Position numbers and translations under genes: made by a program. A model generated the notes under the pieces. The model saw only the letters and a program-made list of their open reading frames with translations. It made no database searches and was not told the origin of the DNA. Of a DNA stretch of 64,000 bases, positions 11,017 through 26,066 are shown in pieces (positions within the stretch are counted from its first letter, which is position 1; the number at the start of each line of letters is the position of its first letter). Origin of the DNA: Casuarius casuarius (Eukaryota; Chordata; Aves; Casuariiformes; Casuariidae). The stretch lies in NCBI GenBank assembly GCA_003342895.1, contig PTFA01000028.1, forward strand, positions 4,424,433-4,488,432, written 5' to 3'.

Positions 11017-13189
11017 GTAAAGCACTTTGATATGGTTGTCTTTTAATTTAAACACAATGAAATATCCTTTCAAAGCCCTTTAAAAGCAATTAAGAGTTGC
11101 AATGTGTGCTGCTTAATCCCTACGCCTCAATTCTGCAGAGGCTAGCTCCAGTAGCTGATCAAGTGTGATGTTTTCATCCCATAAACGTTAGTGACAAAAC
11201 TCCCATTAGCCAGTTTCTCAACTCACTTTCAACAAGGTTATGATGAAGTGGGAGCTTTTGGATTTCAGGAAACCCAGATGATGGCAATTATTCACTAACT
11301 TCAGTTGGAACCTTGCTTTTGTTATGGCAAAGATAGTGAAATAATAAATCTGTCAGAGGAATAACATTAACTGCAAAAGATGAATTATTCATTTAAATCT
11401 GGGAATGGACAAACATAAATAAAAGGACTGCCTATCATATATAGTTTAGATCTAATTGACTGCTGAAAATCATCAGAAAAGGCGGATAACAATGTAGTCA
11501 GGCACAGGCTCACTGGGCAAGCTAAGAGAGCGTGAGTCCTTTCCTGTAGCACCGTCCAGCAGGGCAGGGATCCTGGTCCTGTGGTAGGGACAAGACTGCA
11601 TCCCGTATCACCTGACGCATTTTACCCCAGCAGGAATACTTACATACAGGTGGGAAACAGAAAGTTGTACCCAGAAACATGTTTCCCTATTGCCTTCTGT
11701 GCCCTGTGAGCTCTTCTGCTCCATGCCAACAGCACAGTGCCGGTGTTGGACACGTTGCTGGCGTCACTCCTGCCTGCTTCCTCACTTCTCCTCAGGCTGG
11801 GTTTTCCCTTCTAGTGAACTGAATGTGTGTTTTGATAGCACCTAGAAAACTCAAACAAAGCACCTACTGAGTAAGCCCTTGTGCAATCCTTGCCTGTAAG
11901 AGCTGATAATTACAAATCCAAGAGGTTTTATTATGGAGCTTATAATAACTGGTAATCTCTCTTAAAGTTTCAGTGCTGGACTTAGTTACACGAGAATCCA
12001 CTTCTGCTAAAAAAGAGAGTTCTAACTTTCCCACAGGGAAAAAATCCTTTAAAAATATGACTTGTGTATATTCTAATGGCTCCAGCTACAGATGTCAAAT
12101 AAAAAGCTGATGTTTACTACTTGTAGAGTAGTATGAATCTGGGCAGGGACAGTCAGCACATTCTTTTTAATCTTTGAATATAGAAATGCTGTTACCACTA
12201 TCTAGTTTTCAATAGATGTGGGGTTTTTTCCAATTGCCTGGTATGTAGTAGCTTTTTGGGAAGTGAAGAGAGAGGCTTAAGAAAAGGGAACACACAAGCC
12301 AGTTAAAAAGCCATAAACTCTCAAGCTGAAGGGAAAAGTATTATGTGTTTAGCATTATGTTACAAAATTCAGCAATGAAATTGGGGTATGCATTGCTCTT
12401 GAGTACCTCTTGGGGATGGACCTAAAAGTCTTGTGAAGTTTTACTGTAGGTTAATTGTTCATTTCAGTGTTGTAGACACTGCGAAGGTGGAAAGCAGTGC
12501 ACAGATCTTCCCTTAGATTTTTTATTTCATGTTTTAAGATTTTGTGTTTGTTATGTCACATCCTGCCTCGTCACTGTTAATAAATAGGATGAGGGACACC
12601 AGTGTGCCAATGAACGCTTCAGTACTTTAAACAAAGTGGAATAGTTTCACTAGGAGAAAACAAAAATGTCCCAGCTCTACAGTACCTTGTAACTCGGAGG
12701 AGCAAGCACTGTCTTAAGGAGAGATGTGGGCTGAAAACCCTTTTACACACTGATCCTAGATCTTCACTATCCTAAAGGTAAAAGTAAAAAACAGAGCTGT
12801 TCCTCCTGCTCGTTCTCTGCAGATTTTCTTTTTAAAAGGGAGAAGAGGGTTGAGAGCGAGAAGGAACTAAGCTGGTTTTGCTGTAGCCAGTAACCCGAGG
12901 CGGACCTGGTGTCTCTGGGTTTCAGCACCCGATTGCCCAGGTGTGGGGGAGGTGGCACCCCTCCCCTCAGCCCTCCCTGACCAGACCCCAAGGGCACCAC
13001 CACCCCTAGCCCCCGGCCTGCACGAATCCCACTCCAAAGCACACAGGTTCTTCTCCTGCTTTGTAGGAGTCTGGCTGTTTACTTTGGTGTCGGGCTCTTA
13101 CAAAGCAGAGCCAGCAGACCACTTCATCCCCAGCATCCGCTTGTACGGCTTGTCCTGACCTCTGTTACTGCACGCAAATACACAAATAA

Positions 13190-13400
13190 CTTCCAGGAAG
13201 GCCGGAGGAAGCTGTTCTTCCCCGGCACGTCGCGGCTGCACCGCAGCTCACCCCAGAGTCCCAGGCGCGCACGGCCACGCTCCCTGGGGCTGCGCCCTGT
13301 CTGCCCTGCCCTGTGCTGGTCCCCGGTGCCACCTCCCAGGTCCCAGGTGGGCCGGGCAGAGTGGGCCTGGCCGGGGGATGGTCCTGCTCCCTTCGAGGTG
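13190..13400. other. Short GC-rich, CpG-containing patch
   Basis: About 200 bases with CpG-bearing blocks (for example cacgtcgcgg, aggcgcgcacgg) inside AT-rich DNA. Open frames run through it on both strands (for example 13124-13501 on the minus strand), but codon content looks like GC-biased chance. It could be a small regulatory island; I have no evidence of function. Confidence 0.35.
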
Positions 13401-15602
13401 CCTGCTGGCTGACGAGGAGAAATGCTCCTCTCCTTGCCAGAAACTGGGAGCCAGATACCATGATTTTTAGCTCTGTGGAACAGGTCTTCACCTGGAACCA
13501 CCTAATTACTTTTCATAAATACTTCAAAACTTCATACAATACTCCGTTGTAGTTGCCTGTGACCTGTACCAAATACTTAATTAAATTTTTAAAATGTAAT
13601 ACATCCCTGTAAGCAAAGGTAATTTAATCATATTTCAGTCATTTTTGTGGGTAGCCTGTGATACACATGCTGTAAAAACCAGTGATCTTTCACCAGGTCA
13701 GGAATGGTAATGCAGTAATGACTCCATCCTAGAAAAACCAGACCAACCAGCTTTTCTGCCAAGGCATAAACAAACCTAAACACAGTGGGGAGAAAAACCT
13801 CCAAGATTTTCTTTGGTTCAAAGCCCTGATGTCACAGTAGGCAAAAATAGGTAGACAGAGCACCGAGCTTCCCGTTTGCAGAAAATGACTTGATTCAATT
13901 GCTCACTGAGCGATGAGGATACTGTTGAAGCTGTCATCACCAAGTGATATGTTGAATTAAATAAGGGGAATTAACCTTTGCAATCCTGGGAATCTAGCTT
14001 TCACTAATCAAATAGTTGTGGAACATTCAGATTTTCTTAATTCTTACCCCAACACTCCTAATTAATCTGCTATCAAACCTAGTGACGATAACTAATACAC
14101 TGAGTACTAGTAACAACCACGCAGAATTTTTACACAATTAAAATGCAAGAAATACTGCTCTTGCATTTCAGCCTTTTATACTGTTTTGCAAAAAAAAAAA
14201 AAACATTCATCAACTGCTAGAAGGTTATACAGATGTAAGACTACATTGTCTAACTGTGCAATTATTAACTATAATGTAGAAGGCGGGGGGGCAAACTAAA
14301 ATCCGGTGCATAAGGCAGGGTGAGCTACATGTCACATTCTGCATTTAAAAGTTTTTGCTTACATAGTCCCGAACTGTGCAGTGCTACCACGGTTTGGGGG
14401 GAAGCACAGTGATCAACACTGAGACACTGGATCACTAAGTGTGAGTGACCTCCCAAATACCTTCCTTTTCTAGTTTAGCAATGTCTGGTTGATTACTATA
14501 TATGACATGTTTTAACGCGAGGTGAGTGAGGGCAACTGACTGAAGCTAATGAGCCAGAAGCCAGTGGTGGAGGGGCTGGTAGTGCCATGCCTGCGTGCAG
14601 AGCAACGCGGGTTGCAGGCTCCAAGCAGGGCAGCTCAGGAGTTACTCAGAGGCAGTCTCAGAGGACTGGAGGGGTTGTGAGGTCCTGCTGCTCAGGGAGA
14701 CAGCTCTTGCTGTCCCCAAAGTAGCGTTGTCTGGCCACCAAGGGGTTGAAAATCCCCTGGGACTAGTGCAATCCAGCAGCACCTCTCATAAACACCCCAG
14801 GATGAGCACAACAGTCAAAAGAAAATATTCCGCCTCTTCTGAAGGAATTAACTGTTTGTCCTCGCAGTAGGGCTAGTTTAGCAATCCAAATCCTGCTTCC
14901 ACCTTGCGCATGCCCCAAGACACAGAGCAGCTTTAGGGGGAAGGAGGAAACCAGGAAACGTTTCCTCATGTGGTGCTTTGTAGCAGTAGTCCTGTCGGCA
15001 GTGGGAGCCTGCATTTCTGTGCCGCGTTCAGATCGGGGTGGGACTGCTGGATACAGTATGATGTGGAAGCACTTTCCCCTGCCGCTGCCAAAGGAGGCCT
15101 AGGCAGTAGTGGGGGACAGTGTGGCATCAGGAGGCTGCAGCGAAGCCCTTACCTTTCTCTGCACGTGGCTGAAGGAATAATCTGTTTTTTTCCTTCCCAT
15201 CTTTTACTGTTCTTCCATAATGTGCTAACAGTGAATTTGGCTGCTGTGCTTGTGCAGCAAATAGCTTCTGCAAATGTTAACAGCTCTGTTCACTTTAATA
15301 AGGCCTTTCTAAAAGCACATTAACTAAGCATTTTCAGACTTAGCAACTAAATACTTATTGGAGATTATTGCATATTTGGGGTTTAGAGGTTTGACAAGTT
15401 TCAGCTAAACAGAAGGAGTACTTTTCTAAACCTGAATCATAATAATGGCTGTGGTTTTCATTAAACTTAAAAAAAATAAACAATCAATTCAATCACAAAT
15501 TAAATAATTCAATCACAGACAGTCATTTTACAGAACCACAACTCCCTCCCAAGAAAGTAATGACAGAATAAGCAAATTATTTTTGGTCATGACTGTAGCG
15601 GG

Positions 15603-15623
15603 TTTGTTTTGTTTTGTTTTGTT
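15603..15623. repeat. (TTTTG)n microsatellite
   Basis: About four TTTTG pentamer units in tandem, followed by a T-rich stretch. Confidence 0.85.
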
Positions 15624-18600
15624 CTATTTTTTTGAGTGTGGCAATCCTCAAGTTTTGGTCAAATGACTGCACTGGATCTAATGAAGAGTTTGTGTTTTTT
15701 TCCTGACTGTGCAGATAGTGGAAGGTGAGCAGAGCTGAGAGAGCAGGCGGAGAGGAGACTGGTTCCTGCAACGCTGCATGAGCAACGTGAGCGCAGATGG
15801 GACAGTGGTGTGAGTCAGCCCGGCGGGTTGCATCTCCTCCTCACTTCCTTTCTCAGCACGGGTCATTTCCAAATAGTGTGCTGGAGTCCTGGCCGGCCAG
15901 CATACTTGTTCCATTAAACTCACTTCTTTGTGGATGCTGGGCTTAGCTTCTAGGCAGACCACAACCCTGCTGATAAAACGCTTACATAAACGGTTCCTAG
16001 CTCTGTGCTTTTTAACCAGTAACCCTAAGGAGGACGAAAGCACTCAGTGACAAGGATGGCAGGAAGGCCCCCAAAGCAATTTGCAAACCACTTGAACTGC
16101 AGTGAAACAGCATTTATTAAAACTAGAGGGAGTCGCACTGAAACTATGGAAAACCATATATGCTCAGACGCAAACAGACAGATACATCCCTTTCATATTA
16201 CAGAGGAGAGAAATGCCCAGTCTCTACAGTATATATCCTTTTCAATTCAGCTTTTCCAATTTTCCCTTCCTCAAGCTGCAACTGATGAACTTGCTAAACT
16301 CAAGTTTAACCTACATCCCAGTAGAGCCTGACAACTGGATAGTGTGGGCGAGTGACCCCACGATTCAAAGTAAGGCCCACTAGCCTGGCATGCCACCCAC
16401 AGCAGTGACCATAGAGGCACAGGGAAGAAAAAGAACAGGGCAAACACACACGGTATTTCCCCAAGTACTCTTTAACCTTCAAACTATTTTCAGCTCAGGA
16501 AAACTGTCGGTTGTGGCTGGTTTATTTAGTAACCCTCAGTTCATCTCTCTTTCAAGTATTGACCAGTCTTCCCTGGAGCTTTCTTGTATTCATGGCACCT
16601 TTGGCAAGGAGGTCCCCACGTCTGCTACCAGCTGTGTGTTCTTCGTACCATGTCTTTTTATGTTTGAACCTGGCTGCTGGTGTTTGAGTAGGTGGCCCCA
16701 GCCGCTACTTCTTGTAAGGGCAGAGGACGTGAGCAGCCGGTCTGAGCCCCTGCTGTGCCGGCTTTAGTCGGGACTGAAGTGCTCTCGCCTACTTCGTTAC
16801 GTCACGTACAGAAGTTGTTCAGTACTTTTAATTATGTCCCACATATATTGCTGGGCTCTGCCAGAGCCTAAATTGTCAATGTGACCAGATCACTGCATTG
16901 TCTATTGTTCCTGGCTGTACAAGGTAACTTGAATCCAGTTCAACTGAGCTTTAAGGAGGTGTTTGTGTGCCTGTTGCTTAAGCTCCTTCATATTCATTTA
17001 GCAGCATAAAATTGCAACAGGCAAGGTAGCAGTCTCTGCCAAACCCAGCAATCCCGTAATAATAATTCCTTTCTTCTACTTGCTATGCTGCATCTTGGAC
17101 TCTGATGTCATTTACTATTTAAATTGTCATAAGCCAGGACTGCAGCCAGAAAAAACACCACGTCCTCTCAGTGTCCTTAGATGTTTGTTCATGTCTCTAA
17201 AACACTCCTTTTTTTACATTATCACAGCCATGTAATGAACCAGGCTGGAGAACTGATCCTGTTAAAACTGTACCTTTTGGGGGGTTAGTTTCCTGCTATC
17301 TCTACGCGGCCATAGCAGCCTATGGGCCAGCACACAGGAGGGGGCAATTCAGAGGAGAGTGGGATACTGCTGGTTCATATACATGCCAAGAAAAGAGAAA
17401 GCTGTGACCCTAGAAGTATCTCCGTTTTTTCCCTTACTCCTACCAGATGACTATTCCAGTATTTCACTGCCACAATGACTAGAAACATCACAATTTCCAT
17501 CTCATGCTTTTTCATGCCTTATTTAGCTCACTGATAAATTAAGAACATATGGATATAACATGATAAGACCCCAGAACAGATCACAGATACTGACAGATTG
17601 GCTAAACAGTCAGGTCAAATGCTTGAAATGGAATTCATAAACAGGAGTTAATAAACGAATGACTTTGCCAAAAGGAAGGCATCTATGATTAATCAGGAAA
17701 TGTGGTCAAAATGCAGTATTTCATGTATATAATTCAGATTAACAGCATATCATCATAGCATAAATTTCCAAAGAATACAGAATAAAAAAACCCATTGATA
17801 TTGCACAAACCTTGGATTAACTTCACTTTTCCATTTAAGTGGCAACATAAAATGGTATTATGATTGAACCAATTATATTTCCTTATCTCTTAAAGTTATG
17901 CCTCATTAGTCATTACAAAAAATCAAAGTTCAAGTGTAAGAGACCTGTCCTAAAACATAGGGCTTTGATTAAGAAATCACAAATTCAAAAACACTCCTTA
18001 GTGCAAGAGGGTTTTTAGACCTAGGTATAAAATTTATATTCTAGATTCCAGTTTTGTTCTCAAGTCCTTCTTTACTTAAAATGCTGGAACAGTTCAAGCA
18101 ATTTTGACATCAGTCAACTGTTCTGAATGAGCATCCACACATCCATCTCTTAAACTAAACTGAAAGCTTGGCGTAGAAACTTTCTGCAGAGCTCTTAGAA
18201 TTCACTTCCTGTTTTATTTTTTGCAAATATCAATTGGAATTTAAAAATACACTCTGATTAGATAGACCCAAGCATTTGCAGGTATTAATGGCAGAGACAG
18301 GATCTCATTGTCATCATTAAATGACTTCTTGGGTCTGGACTCTTGGCATCCTCTCACTGTTGAAAATGACGCTACTGCTTGGGCAAACTCTAAGTTCCTC
18401 AGGAGCCATCGACACCTTTCAGACTATGTTCATCCTGACAGCTGTCCCAGGCCTTATCTACACCAAGGTGTTTAGATAATGTCAGTAAAACTGACCTAGT
18501 TGAAACCAACACCTGCTGAAACTACCTGAGGCAGGGCACGATGTACTGGCCAAATCAAAGCCCAGATACTAAAGCCTGCTCACTGCTGCAGTTTAGCATG

Positions 18601-19965
18601 TATGAAGGCCCCTGTCTCCACTGACTGTGGTGAGGTTAGAGGATGCCTACAGCTCTAGCTTGGAGAAGATTACAGGACTCTTTTTGAATGACCTGCCATG
18701 GTTGCAGGGACAGTTTGGAGACACCTCAGCCCCTATACTGCTATCAGGACATTTTGTTTGCTCCCTTTGGCTCCCTGATTTCTTTCACAGAGCACATTTG
18801 GCATTTGCCAAATGCTGGCTCTGCTGCCTCCTTTGCACCAGCTTTGAGCCCTTGGGAAGCTGGATTGCTACTCATCACTACTACTCGTTTTTGGGGGTAA
18901 GTTACTGATCTACTAGCTCTTAGAAGGGCCCCCAAAAAAATGCCATCAGCGGAACAAGGGACCATGAAGCTGGGAGAGGCAGTCCTTCTTTTGATTGCTG
19001 ATCTGGGAACCTTTAGATTCCCAGAGCCATCATCTCAAAATCTCATCCTGCTTATTCTTCTGAAATCTCATCCTCAGTCACTGGTCTCTTCTCTCTTCTT
19101 TCTCAAAGTTTGAGTGCTGTCTTTCACACAACTCCTCTTTCCACCCTTCTACATCCTCTGCAGATTCTGGATTTACTAAAATATTTCACAGTATGTTGTA
19201 ATTCTTGTAAGATCTCAACAGATGAAGGGATGATGAGGAAAAAGTAAAAAAGTGACATTTCCAGGACACCACTCATAAAGCATTGCTTTTTCCCTTGATT
19301 TGTGGCTTCTCTTTCCATAGGCTTTTAGTTTGAGATAAGTGGGAAGCTGGGGAAAAAAAAAAAAAAAGCTCTTTTGAAGGCACTTTGGGGACTGTGGTAA
19401 GAGGTGCAGTAACTGGGTGTTAAAAATAACAGAAGAAGAACACTGGAAATATATGCATGCTTCTACTAAACTGGAAAATGTGGAAGGGCAGATGCCTCAG
19501 GTAGGCAATGCCATTGTGCAGGCTGGCAGCAGCAGGAGAAATAGCCCGAACGGGAGTGAAGGCAGTAGGGAAGGCAGCAGTCTGGCTAGCGACTGCGTTG
19601 GCATATCTGTAGGTTGTTTCTGCTGTGGGTTATTGCTACTACAGATTGCTACTAATCTGAGACATGCCCACAAGGCAGAGAAGAAAGAAGTTCCAAAAGG
19701 TCATGAGAAAACCAGAAAAGCATGTCATACTCCACTTTGCTTGTATGGTGCCTGCCAATGTGTGTTAGGTCAACACAGACAATATGACCAATCCTTAGAG
19801 ATTGTTTATAATCTCTGTGCTTAATTTAAGAATCATTTATGCATTTAATCTTACCGCCCAGAAAGAGAGGGAAGAGAATACAGTATCCCTTAAGTGCCTT
19901 AAGAATCACTTTCGTATTTAGGTGTGTTTTAAATGCAAAAGGGGTGAAATAAACAAACACACTAA

Positions 19966-20018
19966 CCAAAACCAAAAACAACAGCAACAAAAAAAAGAAA
20001 AAAAAACAAAGAAAAATC
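19966..20018. repeat. A-rich low-complexity tract
   Basis: A runs interrupted by single C or G bases over about 50 bases. No polyadenylation hexamer lies just upstream, so it does not look like a retrocopy tail. Confidence 0.75.
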
Positions 20019-21294
20019 AAAGCCAATACCCTCCATAGCCCTCTGGAAAAATTACACACAACTATGATGGCACCTTGTTTTGTACACAGGACTAGTACTT
20101 TAAAGAGCTCTTCCCAGAAGCCTACCGGAATAGCTGGCAGCACTGACTGCACACAGGCCCCACCCAGCTCATCGGGGGGCTGCTCGTGCCACACGCTCCA
20201 GCGTCTGGCTGGGATTTAGTCAGCTCCCAAGTCTCTGAGCCTGTGCCTTAATGCTGCTCTTCGAAGGTGACAAGGTCGATGGTTCAGTGCCACTCTCTCC
20301 ATGCTCTTTATCTGAGACTCACTAAGCACAGTTGTCCCAGTGTGCACAAAAATTTGTGGTTCAAGACTGGCATTTTCCATGCCTATTGTCCAGCTCTCTA
20401 AAATGGGTACAAACCCCGTGGGGTTTCCCAGAGGTCTTTTACTGCCCTAGAACCTGCCTGGTGTTTTTCTCCCTCAGAGCTGCACGGGGAGGCTTTCTCA
20501 CAACCCCCCCGCCCCGTGCTTCTGCGCTTTCATTTGGTCAGAGAAGTACCGGCACAGCTGTGCGGTGGGGAAGCAAGAATGCAGATGGGCTTGAAAAGCT
20601 CCTCTCTCCAGAGCAGAAAACATCAGGGATCTCAGCAGGAGACCTTGCTGTCGCCTGAGTCATGGTTGCTCAGAAATGATGAGCATGACCTAAAGAACTG
20701 AACTCTTCCCAAGCTAGAATCAGATAAGACGGGTCCTGGACGTTCAGTGGCATTTGTTTTTGAACAGAGGTACACAAGTGTAAAACAATATGCCGCAGCC
20801 TTGCTACCATTTCTGCCCACCCAGTGAACACGGAATATGTGCTGCAGCTGTGGACATACTTTAAGGATGTTATCATGTCTGTCTGTGGTCTTCTTCAGAC
20901 CAAGCAAAATTAATTCCCCCAAGCATTCTTTAGACCTTGTTCACATCTTCTCTGGACTTTGTCCAGTTTTGCTTCAGGAAGATACAGACCAAGTTAAAAA
21001 TACACTCTAAGACCTTACTGGTCCTGAATGAATGATTCTTTCACATACATCACAGACAAATACCCTCTTTGCTACAGCACAATCCGGTTGACTCATTGAG
21101 TTTGTAATTCATTGTAATGATTCAGTTTATTTTAACCAGAATTGTTATGTTATACGCTCCACCCTTCCATATTCCTTTCAGTGCAGGTGTAGAAACATTA
21201 TACAAGACTTGGCATAGACCCATGCTGAAAATATCTTTCAGCCCCTTTCAAAACAGAGTTTTATAAACCAGTACTTCTAGCTCAGCTGAAATGG

Positions 21295-21323
21295 AAGAAG
21301 AAGAAAAAAAAAAAAAAAAGAAA
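21295..21323. repeat. A-rich tract
   Basis: AAG repeats running into a long A run; simple sequence only. Confidence 0.8.
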
Positions 21324-24300
21324 TCTCTCCTCTGTTTGGTCAATGTATCCTGACATTCCTTCAATTAATTTCCAGGAGGTAAATCTGTTTACCCATTTTC
21401 ACTGCTAGTTTCAACACTTCACAATACTCATCAGCCATTTCAACCTTTTTCTGGTATCAGAAAGGTTTTTGCTGTAAAATTTAAGTTAAATTGCCCCTTG
21501 GAACTGGTCTCAGTATACTGCTAAAAGAAATACAGACAGTAGAAACGATCCAAGAAATATTATGGGCCAGCATCACTTTTAATAGTTATATAATGAAGAT
21601 CCTACAGTTAATCAGGTGTTTGGATAGTTCCATAGTATCACTACAAAATTAGTTATCTTTGTGGCAAGCCATGAATAAACTTTCTATGTGAAACAGACCA
21701 ACAGGATTCTGAAAGAGAAAGAAGCGGAAAATCCTCATCCAGTTCATCATAATTAACACTTTGTGTTTAGTAATTTTCCACCACAACCCTCCCCAGTATA
21801 TTTGTGCTGCAAACACTTTCTATGTGCAAGAATACAATTATAATATTCTTGCTCTCATTGTCATAATGCTGACCTTATTTTAAATTCCAGGTGTTGATGT
21901 AAGCTCAAATTTATCATTGTCTGCTTTCAGCTGATTTGCTCAGGAGACTAGCTGGCTATTACAAAGGACTACAGTAACTCCCACGCTGCCAAACATGCCA
22001 ACACAATAACGACGTTTCTTTTTATTGAGCTATTACATATTTTTTTCCCAAGCTTAATAATGATCCATTGTTTCATTTACTCAAGGCAGGTAAAAGAATG
22101 GTGTTATGTACACCTGGCAGACTCAGCCTAAACTAGTGGTCGCATCAATGAGTTGCCAGCAATCTCAATATCCCTTTCTTTGAGTTACTGTCTATACAAA
22201 GAGGATAATACTTCCCTGACTTACAACAGTAGCATGGTAATAAGTCGATATTACTTAAATGTTAGTATCTTGAGATAACTTACTGTAAGTAGAGGTGCTC
22301 ATTCATGAGTACACTCCATGCTGTGCACCACGGAAAACATAAGCTATAATGTTATCACTGAACCTGTTCCATAATGCATATGCAGAAGCAGGTTGAATTA
22401 AAACTGTGCAGGAAGCCCAAATTCATAATTTTCATCTGTTTGATTTTGGCACCTTTACATGCTGTTTTCATGTATTTGTAGGCACATCTGCACACAGATG
22501 TAACACATTAAGCAACCATCAACTCAAGCGGAACAGCAGTGCTTTGCCTTCTGCTTAGCCGGAGCAGTTGTGTTTCATTTGCATGTCTGCTCTTTCTGCA
22601 AGGTCACGGTGAGCAGAAGCCACAGCTCTGCTTTCATGTCAGTGTGAAGTCAGGTTTAGTCCCTCTGCGTTTGCACCCCCAGGCACCAGGCATACCTAAC
22701 ATTTTGTTCTAGACCTTTGCCACTTCTCTTTGTCCCGCCTCCAGCCCAAGTCCTGGATCTCCTTGCTTTCTGGGAAAGGTGAAAATATGGGAAGCTTTAA
22801 AGGCCAGACATCAAGAATGAACACAGGATGCCATGCACTAACCACTAAATGGCCACCTTATCAACCCACACTACCTATTCCTTCTTCCAACACAGTGACC
22901 CCAAAATGCCACTGATTAATATGCTCTCCCACACTGGCACCCACAGCAGTAACAACACAATAGCACACCAACATGACATGCTCATAAAACACACTTTCAT
23001 CATGGCCAGTATTTCCAAAGACTACAAGACACCTGGGGGAGAAGAGGTAAGACAGGGAATGGGAGCAACTTCCTAGATACAGAGAGTGAAATAAAATGAA
23101 TCTTTGCTATCAAGGAAGAAGCACAATATAAAGCGTCTGCCCATCTTTTTTCTTGTTTCATAGGAACCTTGCTGCAGGCACGCAGCGTGTCAAGGACGTT
23201 AGTGACAACCGTCACTTAGTACCTAACAGGTCTGAGAGCAAGGCTGGCAAGAATAGCCAGAAATGCTCTGAAAAAAAAGAGAGGGACCACTTAAGATGAC
23301 ACAGGGGTTTTTATAAATGAGATGGACAAGGAGGAAAGATAGGGGACTTCACTGCATTAAAATAAGTTAATGAAAAGGCTTATTATGTCCAGAGGCTGGT
23401 TTTGCACTGAGAAAACAAAGCCTTGTTGTAATTCAGGGGGCTGCAGAACGGGATGGAGAAACGCAGAGGGAACTTGGGGCTATGAGGAGCGGGAGATCCC
23501 TGGTACCCTCCTTGTTTCCCAGATGCCAGGTGGTGCCTGAGGATAAGCTAAAGCAACAAGAGATGACACACAGGCTTGTTCGGAATCAGAAACTAAATAC
23601 GTTTTTAACTAATTCTTGTTGCTTTAATCAAACCAAACTTCCTCCTCCCTCCTTGAACCCTTTGCACTAACTGCACGGTTTGAAGGGTATTTAAGTAGTT
23701 GTGCCATCATGACAAGAAAGGTTGATTTTTAAGGTCAGAAGATTTTTATCTCCTCTCCCTTCCAAAAACAAGGTCTTCTTGCACAGGGTAAACTTAAAAA
23801 AAACACACACATTTGTGCAAGGCACATGGCACAAACAGCCATTCTTTTACCTTCTTCCCCAGCAGACATGTTACAGGGTTACAATAAGCCACACACAGAA
23901 AACACATTTGCCATCTGAATTCAGAAATCCACAGGGCGACACAAAGCACACAAGGCAAGCTCTTTATATTGAAAATGCTCCCACCCATTTATTTAAGCAC
24001 AAACAACTGTTCTAGTACTGACAGGCACTCTGCAATGAAACCACATCCACTTCTCAGTTAATAAAGGTGTACCAAGCACGTTTGACAAAGCCACATAGCT
24101 TAATGATTATTCACCCTCGTTATGCTGTTAAAAAACAATAAAGACCTAAGGGGTATGCCTCCTGAGCCCTGCATAACAAGACGTCCCCTTGCAGCTCCCA
24201 AACTGTACTGTGTTAATACCACCACACCCACAAGCTACTCAAAGTGCAAGGAAGAACATATATTCAATTATGACCTTTGCCCGAAGGTGCACAAGACTTT

Positions 24301-25269
24301 CCTGATAACACGTCCCAGCCAACCACTGCTACAGGAGGGAATTACAAGCCACTGCTCACTTATCTTTCTGTCAGTTTGGGGTATGCTCTAATCATCAATA
24401 CTGCTACAGCACAAATAGTACGTGCATGTTCAGCTCTCCCTGCACGCCACAGAAAGTGGCAAGCTGATTCTTCCAGANTTATTAAAGCAGTAATCCTCAG
24501 TATAGCAGAAAAAGTAGGAAACTACCAGTTTGTAATGGAGGACTGAGGTTTAATAAACATCTATAGTCACCTACTTATTGCTCTTGTGGCAGTTATATTT
24601 GTCGTAACTGTTTTTCAATTATAAACAATTGTGAATTAGAACCTAATAGTCAATGCTTATTTAGGAATTCTTCAGTTTTCTTTCCAAACTGATAAAATGG
24701 CACACTAGAACTGTGAAGAGGCTTGACAAAGGAGTTCTCTTCGACAAAGATAACTACGAATAATAAAGGCTTGATGCTGCCCTGTAGGAAGTCCCAGTGA
24801 TTTGAATGGGATAAGACCACGTCTAGTTTCTATCAAATGTTTTGAAGTCACGAGGCAGTACTAACGTGCAGACTTCAAAAGGGGAACCTTCCTGACAAAA
24901 ATTATGCCTGCTGAAGATGTCACCTTGGAACACTAACTTCTAGCTAAAAGTAAATAAGCAGAACAAAAATAGCTGTTCAGAAAAACTGATACACATTAAC
25001 TAGCTGGCAACCTTTTTATGGTTGTTAGCAAGGCTCAGATGGAGCACCAGGAGTTACTGCTTATGAATGCTAAAGACCACTACTTTGTTACAAGGCAGGC
25101 TGATAAAATTGTCTGGTATTAAAGCTGCCTAACCCTCCCTCTTGCGAGATCCTATTTTATTTGCTTTTTAATTGCATAGAAAATTCTGAAGGGAGATGAT
25201 CTTTATGTTAATTATGTGTTTCTGATATCCTTACAAAAATCTAGCCAAGTTATAAACCTCTGTTAACTC

Positions 25270-25296
25270 ATAGTTTCCATAGTTTCCATAGTTACT
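25270..25296. repeat. 9-bp short tandem repeat, three units
   Basis: atagtttcc occurs twice in tandem, followed by the diverged third unit atagttact. Confidence 0.75.
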
Positions 25297-26037
25297 GGAG
25301 GCTAGGTTAAAGGCTGCGTTGTGTGAAGACGGGTCTGCAGTGCTGCCAGCTCCTGCACCCAGCTACAGAACCTCTCCAGCTGCAGCTGGACCTGTTTGGG
25401 GGCAGGCCAGAGCAGATTTCGTTTAGTGGCAGCAAGGGGTCCTTTTCCTTTATGTTTTCTCCCCCCTGCCACCCTTGCTGGATCCAGGCAAAACAGGGAA
25501 GGAGCTGCCTGCTTTGAATGCAAAGGGGACAAAAAGCCAGACTGGATGCAATAAATCGGGAGAAAATAAGCAGTGAAAACTAGGACTGGGCAGTGGCAGA
25601 TGGTGGGAGAGCACTGGTTAGTGTAGGACCAGGTGGCAGGAAGACTGAATACTTTTTAGGATTGAAGGTCTGAGAGGGAAAACACTGCAGAAATCAGTAG
25701 CCAGCATATATGTACACGTCTGTCTGAACTGGCGATTAGATAAAGAGCCAGATGGGAAGACGGCCTCACGGGACAAGATTAGGAGCAAGAGAGTGAGTGT
25801 GCATGGAGTGGCTGGTGATGGTAAAGCAAACAGAACAGCGCTGCAAGTGAGCACGAGGGAAAGGAAGAGGCAAGGATGGAGGCGGCAGGGACGGCGGAGC
25901 GCCTCGCTGGTGTTGGGCAGGGAGGCAGGGCGAGCGCATGTCCCCACTTGAGTGAGTGGTGGTCCCTCTGCCTCCAGACCCCCTGCCTGGGTCACTACCC
26001 AAAACACCCAGTGTTCAGTTAGCAATAAATTTGCTGG

Positions 26038-26066
26038 TTTTTTTTTTTCTTTTTTTTTTGCTTTTT
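26038..26066. repeat. T-rich low-complexity tract
   Basis: Two long T runs separated by a single C, ending near ctttttgc. Confidence 0.8.

Noticed and set aside
13124..13501. 125-codon minus-strand frame in a GC-rich patch
   Set aside because: Low-complexity Pro/Gly/Arg composition, overlapping frames on the other strand, no family match.
20935..20985. Short stretch resembling antisense CR1 (tctctggactttgtccag)
   Set aside because: Only about 20 bases are similar; too short to separate from chance without a search.
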